Shown here piece by piece: positions 40,501 to 46,500 of a stretch of DNA of 64,000 nt. Within the stretch, counting starts at the first letter, position 1; the number at the start of each line of letters is the position of its first letter. Made by a program: the position numbers and the translations under genes. The notes below the pieces were generated by a model, which was given only the letters and a program-made list of their open reading frames with translations, searched no databases and was not told the DNA's origin. The DNA comes from Phyto melanocephala (lineage: Eukaryota; Arthropoda; Insecta; Diptera; Rhinophoridae), in contig OW799233.1 of assembly GCA_941918925.1 (NCBI GenBank), positions 154,298,845 through 154,362,844 on the forward strand, in the 5' to 3' direction.

Positions 40501-43500
40501 AAAATATTCTCTATTTAAAAGATAATCTTCTGGCATTATAATTTAAATATGACTTTTGGCAAAAGACCGACACGGCTGGATCGGACATACTCTAATTTGA
40601 AGGTCCAATTTTCGATGACTGTTTTTAACATTTGTAACCGTATATCGGCAATAACGCGGCGAATGTTGTCCTACAATGTTGTCCCCTAGAAGATAGTCTA
40701 GCGGCGATATTGGAGGGCAATTCACAGCACCGAAACGTGAAACTATAAAGTTACCAAACATTTCTTTCAATGAATTTATTAATAAATTAAAATAATTAAT
40801 AATTGCGATACTAGCTGTGTGACATGTTGCGCCGTCTAATTGTAACTACAGCTTCTACACATTATGGTTTTTCAATTGATAAACAAAAATAGTCAGTGAT
40901 CATGGCTCTATAAAGATCAGCATTGACTGTAACGTTCTCACTAGCATCGTTCTTAAAATAGTGTGGACCAATGAAGCACACCAAACATGCAGTTTTTCTG
41001 GATGTAACGGTGTCTCAACATACACTTGAGGATTGTCATCACTCCAAATATGACAGTTTTGCCTATTGACGTATCTATTCAAATAAAAGTAAGCTTAATC
41101 GCTAAACGAAATTCGCTTATCGGTTACCAATTTAAAGTTCTATAGCTCTATACAAAAAAACACCCCTCAAATGCATGTTCAGGATATGTACATATCGATG
41201 GTCACAAGTAGAATGGCCCTTACTCTTACTTTTTAAGAAATTTAGTTTTTTTTAGTGATTTCAATACACTTTACACAAATACATCTTGACACACAAATTT
41301 AACGCAATGGTATCAAAAATACCGGTTTTACAATCAATTTTACAAAAGAAATGACATTATGATAATACAGTTTCTGTTACGTTTTTACCTTATGCTGTAC
41401 AATTACAATTATTTGAGTTAGGGCCTTTCTACTTGTGACTAACGACCAACGTTCGTTTGTAATTAAATTAAAATTAAATATTGAGAAAGTTTATTAAAAC
41501 CTTATGAATATTGTCTTTTAAGGTTTATGGCGAGGAATTTGGTTTTACCTTCGATTCAGATCATCCAAATTTAGAGCCTACTATTATATCGTCAGTTAAG
41601 GTCCAGCAACAAAGACCTAGATCGGCACGCAAGGTTTCCGAACAAAGTTCAACTCAAACATCACCATCGAAGCGCAAAGATAGCATCTCTCGTAAGGATC
41701 GCATTAGTGATGATCCTGATTTGGAAATAGCTGAAAAGTTGGCTAAAGCTTTTCGCCAAGAGAAGGAGAAAAAAGAACAAGAAGAACCACCTATGCTAAA
41801 GTTTTTACGTTTTCACATACGCAATCTTTTCCACTTTCCATTTGCTACAATGCTAAAAGGTGCTGTTATCTTAACAGAGGAAATGGTCATAGAAGCCATG
41901 CCAGCAGCATGGGAGTTATTGCTGGAGCCCAATCAGGATACGGCTTCTTCAAGTGCAGCGGTATTTCTAATGGGTTCCGTTAAAGCGCAAAATTATGCTT
42001 TTGATATAATGCAGAGAGCTTTAAAAAATAAAGATCCCGATGTACGAATTGGAGCAATACAAAGGTAAATTTTTGTGTTTTAAGTAAAAATGTTTTGATA
42101 AACTTAATAATGACGGTTTTAGGTACTTAATTTTGTGGAAAAATCGTTTTCATGTCTGGCCTCGCATGGAAGAAAATGCTCATGATGTAACCTTCAAAGT
42201 GCCACCCGGTGGCATAGAATTTACTTTACCATCGCCGAAAATAGGTATAGAAAGTCTTCCAGTGGTAGATCCACCATGGATGCCAGTGCAACAGACAAAG
42301 GATATGGATGTTACACTTAATCAAGATCGTCATGTAGGTTACAAAGGTAAAGAGCAACAACTTTACATGACTTAAAAACAAATTTCAATTACAGAATTTT
42401 CTAGTTACTGCAACTAAGAGTCGTAAAATGCAACAAACTGAAGCTATACGAAATGCCTTGCGTCAGCAGAGAGATAAGCAGAGAGCCGAACGACATAGTT
42501 TCCTTATAACCACTATACCGATTAGTCAGCAAGCTTCTCATGAGCCGGGTATGGAACATGAGGATCATGAAGGCGAGGAGGAAATCGATGGCACTCGCAT
42601 ATCCTCGCATTTGCATCACGCTCATTCTCTGTTTCCTTCAGTACTATGCTCTTCGGTAATGCAAATAGTTAGCTGTCTGGATGATGCTGCCATTGGCTCC
42701 GACGGCAACGCTGTTTATGAGGTGGCATATCAAGTTATATGGGTTTGTTTAGTAGAAGAATCGGCCTTATTTTTACGTTATGTATTTGAGAGACTAACCA
42801 GAGATCGCCAAGATCAAATGTTTAAACTATTAAGACACCTAATACGTTTTGTGCCAAGACTCCCTCAACAGGCGGCATTTGCCTTATACAATTCGATTAT
42901 TGGTTATATCATGTTTTACGTTAGATCTTCCAATGAACTAAAGCAAGAGGTAAGTTTTAAAATATGAGTGTACTGTTCTTCGTTAAGTATTGTTTTTATA
43001 TATTATAAAATTTAAGCTTGTCGGTTCGGCTTTGTCGGTGCTGTGGATGGTAGTTCATAGTGTACATGGTATCATGTTTAAGGATCTGAAGCAAATTTTA
43101 AGGAAAGAACAATGTGATGCTTCAATTTTGCTAACTGCCAATGTTCCAGCGGCAAAGAAAATCGTTGTACATGGGCCAACAGATGATGACTGTAATATAC
43201 CGTCTCAGTTTCCGGTGCAAGAAGATACATTATTCTGTCAGCTTTTGAAGGAGGCATTAGATTATTACCCAGTCGATGAAAAGAATATTAACAACTATTG
43301 TTTGGTAGACTATAAAAGCAGTAAGTGCAGACATTTAGTGCTGAAATTCTGTTAATCAATATTTTGTTTCGTTTGAAGATAAAATTTTAAATCCGAATTG
43401 GTATATTCGTGATTTATATTTCTTTAAAAGATCGCAGTATCCTGAAGTACGATTGGTGTTGCTTAAGGCAGATGAATCGTTTTTGGCCTTACAAAAGCAA

Positions 43501-46500
43501 GAATTAACTAAAAAATTTGTGGAGATCGGTAAAGTTCACTTGACTTGGGCGATTTTGAAAAATGTCGATATGGTGGTACAAAGAGTTGTGTTTTTGCATG
43601 AGGAACTTATGAAGCTGCCCTCATTTCCGCGCAAAGCTCTTGAGGTCGATTTAGACTTACATCGGGGTGGAGAATATGGCAAAGTGTTATTGGGACTGGA
43701 TGTTTTGCATAAATTTATGTGGGTTCGCTTGATAGCCCGCATGTTTGAGGCTATGGCGGGCAATTTTGCTTATTCCGCCGATATACAATTGTTTTTAAAT
43801 GTTTTGTCGGGAGCAGCATTTCTTCATGCTGAAGATTCTTGCATAATGCGTTACGTAATGGCTACATACATAAATGCGGCCTTTAATTTTAAAAACATTT
43901 TCTCTACTAATGGATATTTTATGATTATGCCAACACTGTTGCAAATATATTCGTTGCATCAAACAAACAAGTTAATTACCACAACAATAGAATATGCTGT
44001 TAAACAATTTTATTTGTTAAATCGCAAACCTTTCATTTTACAAATGTTTGGTTCCGTATCGGCTATATTGGACACCGATGAAGATGGCACCTACGGTGAA
44101 GCTCATAAGGTACCTTTTAAAGCATATATGTACGTTGAATAGTTTACTATTAATTAAATATAACTTAATTTTCCAGGTGCAATCCAGTTGTTTATTTAAT
44201 CTTTTATTGAGTTTAGAAGATCCCTCGCCAGATCCTTTGAATATTGCAGAGCTGGTTAAGGAACCTAAGCCTTTAAAAGCTATAGATTTTTGTTATCACG
44301 ACGAAGACGGCGATGTTACTGTATTAGATTGTATAACTCTTTGTGTTATGGTGGTATCCTATTCCGCAGAAAGTACTAGAGGCTACCAAATGTTGGTGAG
44401 TTTTTTTGTATTGTGCTAAAAACTAACAGTCATATTTAAGGGTTCGAATTACTTCAGATTATTTTGGAAGCCATATTACCCTGCTATCTTCAGCAAATAC
44501 AATCTCCGAGCTATATACCTCTACAGGGAAAATCTGAACGTGATATTATCTTGCAGTTAGCAGTAGCTATACGTACAATGGTACATAATTGTGAAGGATT
44601 AGCTAAGAGCTACAACGGTCCCTATCGTAATAGTCCAGAACATAAAGGTTCTTCACAGCGAAACTGCAGTCGTGGCCCTCCATGTTCCCCAGGACTGGAC
44701 TTTGAAGAAGAGTCTCATTCAAAATATATAACCGATCCACGTACTAAAAATGTAGTGGATTCAGGAGAAGATTCAGAAATGATACGTACAGAGTATCGTA
44801 GACCCAGAGATGTTTTACTTTCAGTAGTAGGAGATTTTTTAAGTAAATCCACTACACGTTTACAAGAACTCTCTAAGAAATTGCCAAAAGATGATAACAA
44901 ATGTACTGAAGTTTTAGATGCCAAATGTCATATTAGATTGGCAGATATTGCACATTCTTTACTTAAAGTTTCTCCCTATGATCCAGAGTCAATGGCTTGC
45001 CGAGGCCTTCAAAGATACATGCAAGCAGTACTGCCGCGTGCCGATTGGTCTAACGACACTTTACGCAATGCTTTAGTTGCCGTACTAAGAAGAATCGATA
45101 AAGTTTTCCTTAAGATATCTAAGAAGCCCTCTATACGTCGTAATACCGACTGGGAAGCAGCTGCCGGTTTATTAAAGGGTATACACGAAACCGTTGTCAG
45201 ACATCCATATGTCTTGCACTGGCAACAGATGAAGACATTAATTGCTACTGTGCAAAATCTTATTGTCAATGAACCGGGCTCCTCAGCCCCCGAGGGTGTA
45301 TCAAGTGCAGGCGCAGCTCTTATGTCTCAGAATCCGCCGGCCTTCTTCTGCTCAACTGTGGTGCGTTTGGTAGCATTGCAAGTTGTGAGTCCGGTAGATT
45401 GCTTTTCTTTGGTACAAATCTGTGGTGGTAGTGCAGAGTTTGCCACCCAGGAGAAGGCCGAAGGATATCTAATGCATTTGATAATGCCCTTATGCTTGAA
45501 AGTGTGCTCTGGACGTGGTGTCTCCGATGTCGGAGAATTAAAAATGACTGATGTAATTTATTTACTTACTGCTGTTCTAAATGCAATGAGTCCACCAGCC
45601 GGTCGAACAGGACAAGCGGTATCTCAAATAAATCGTGTTGGGGCAGATTTAAGAACTGGTTCGTTGACTTTTACCGGCAGCAGGGATGCAAAAAGGCCTG
45701 CCAGAATTGCTGGTTCTTTGTATCAAGCGGCTTTTCTTGCTTTAAGAATTGTTTGTATATGTTTTGAAAATCGTTTATCCACCGAATGGCCAAGAATTGT
45801 AAGAGTGATGAGGGATTTAGGCAGGAGAAACGAGGCAGCACCAGATTTGTGGAGTTTCCTAGAGTTTGTTGTAACACACAGAACACCATTGTATATTGTG
45901 CTAATGCCCTTTATTTTACATAAGGCAGGTTTTATAAATTAAGTTTTTTTATTGATAGCAAAATCTTTAATATATATGTATGTTTAGATATCTCAACCCC
46001 CTATTGGCGACCATGAAAGACACATGCAATTTATTATAAGAGAAAGATTAAGAGGAACTCCGCCGCAAGGTGGTATTAAATCTAAAGGAGCATTACTGCT
46101 TGAATTAGCCAGAGAACTAAGGGAATTACGAGTTGAACTTGAAGAAAAACGATATGGTAAGTTTAAAAAGCAACGAAATGGAACCATTTATGTTTGTGTT
46201 TATATATTACAGATCGTGAATGTTCTGATCTTAAGAAGAGTGATACTCCGGCAGCAACAAGTGGAGTCGATGCTCATAACAAGTCACAGCAAAGACCTTC
46301 ATTAATTTCAATATTTACTGGTACCACAACTGGCCAAGCCACACACTCGCATATATCAGCAGTTCCCATTGATTCTAGAAGTGGCTCCGGTGGTATTTGC
46401 ACTCCTAGTGATACTCTCTCGCAACAGACTCTACACCCACCACGAGAATCTCTGTCTAGTAGTTCGACAGGTCGCGATCACCACACAACAAGTGAAAGCC

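Noticed and set aside
42347..42352. GTAAAG as the donor of the unc80 exon starting at 42,123
   Set aside because: It leaves phase 1, which puts a stop a few codons into the next exon; GTAGGT at 42,334 restores the frame.
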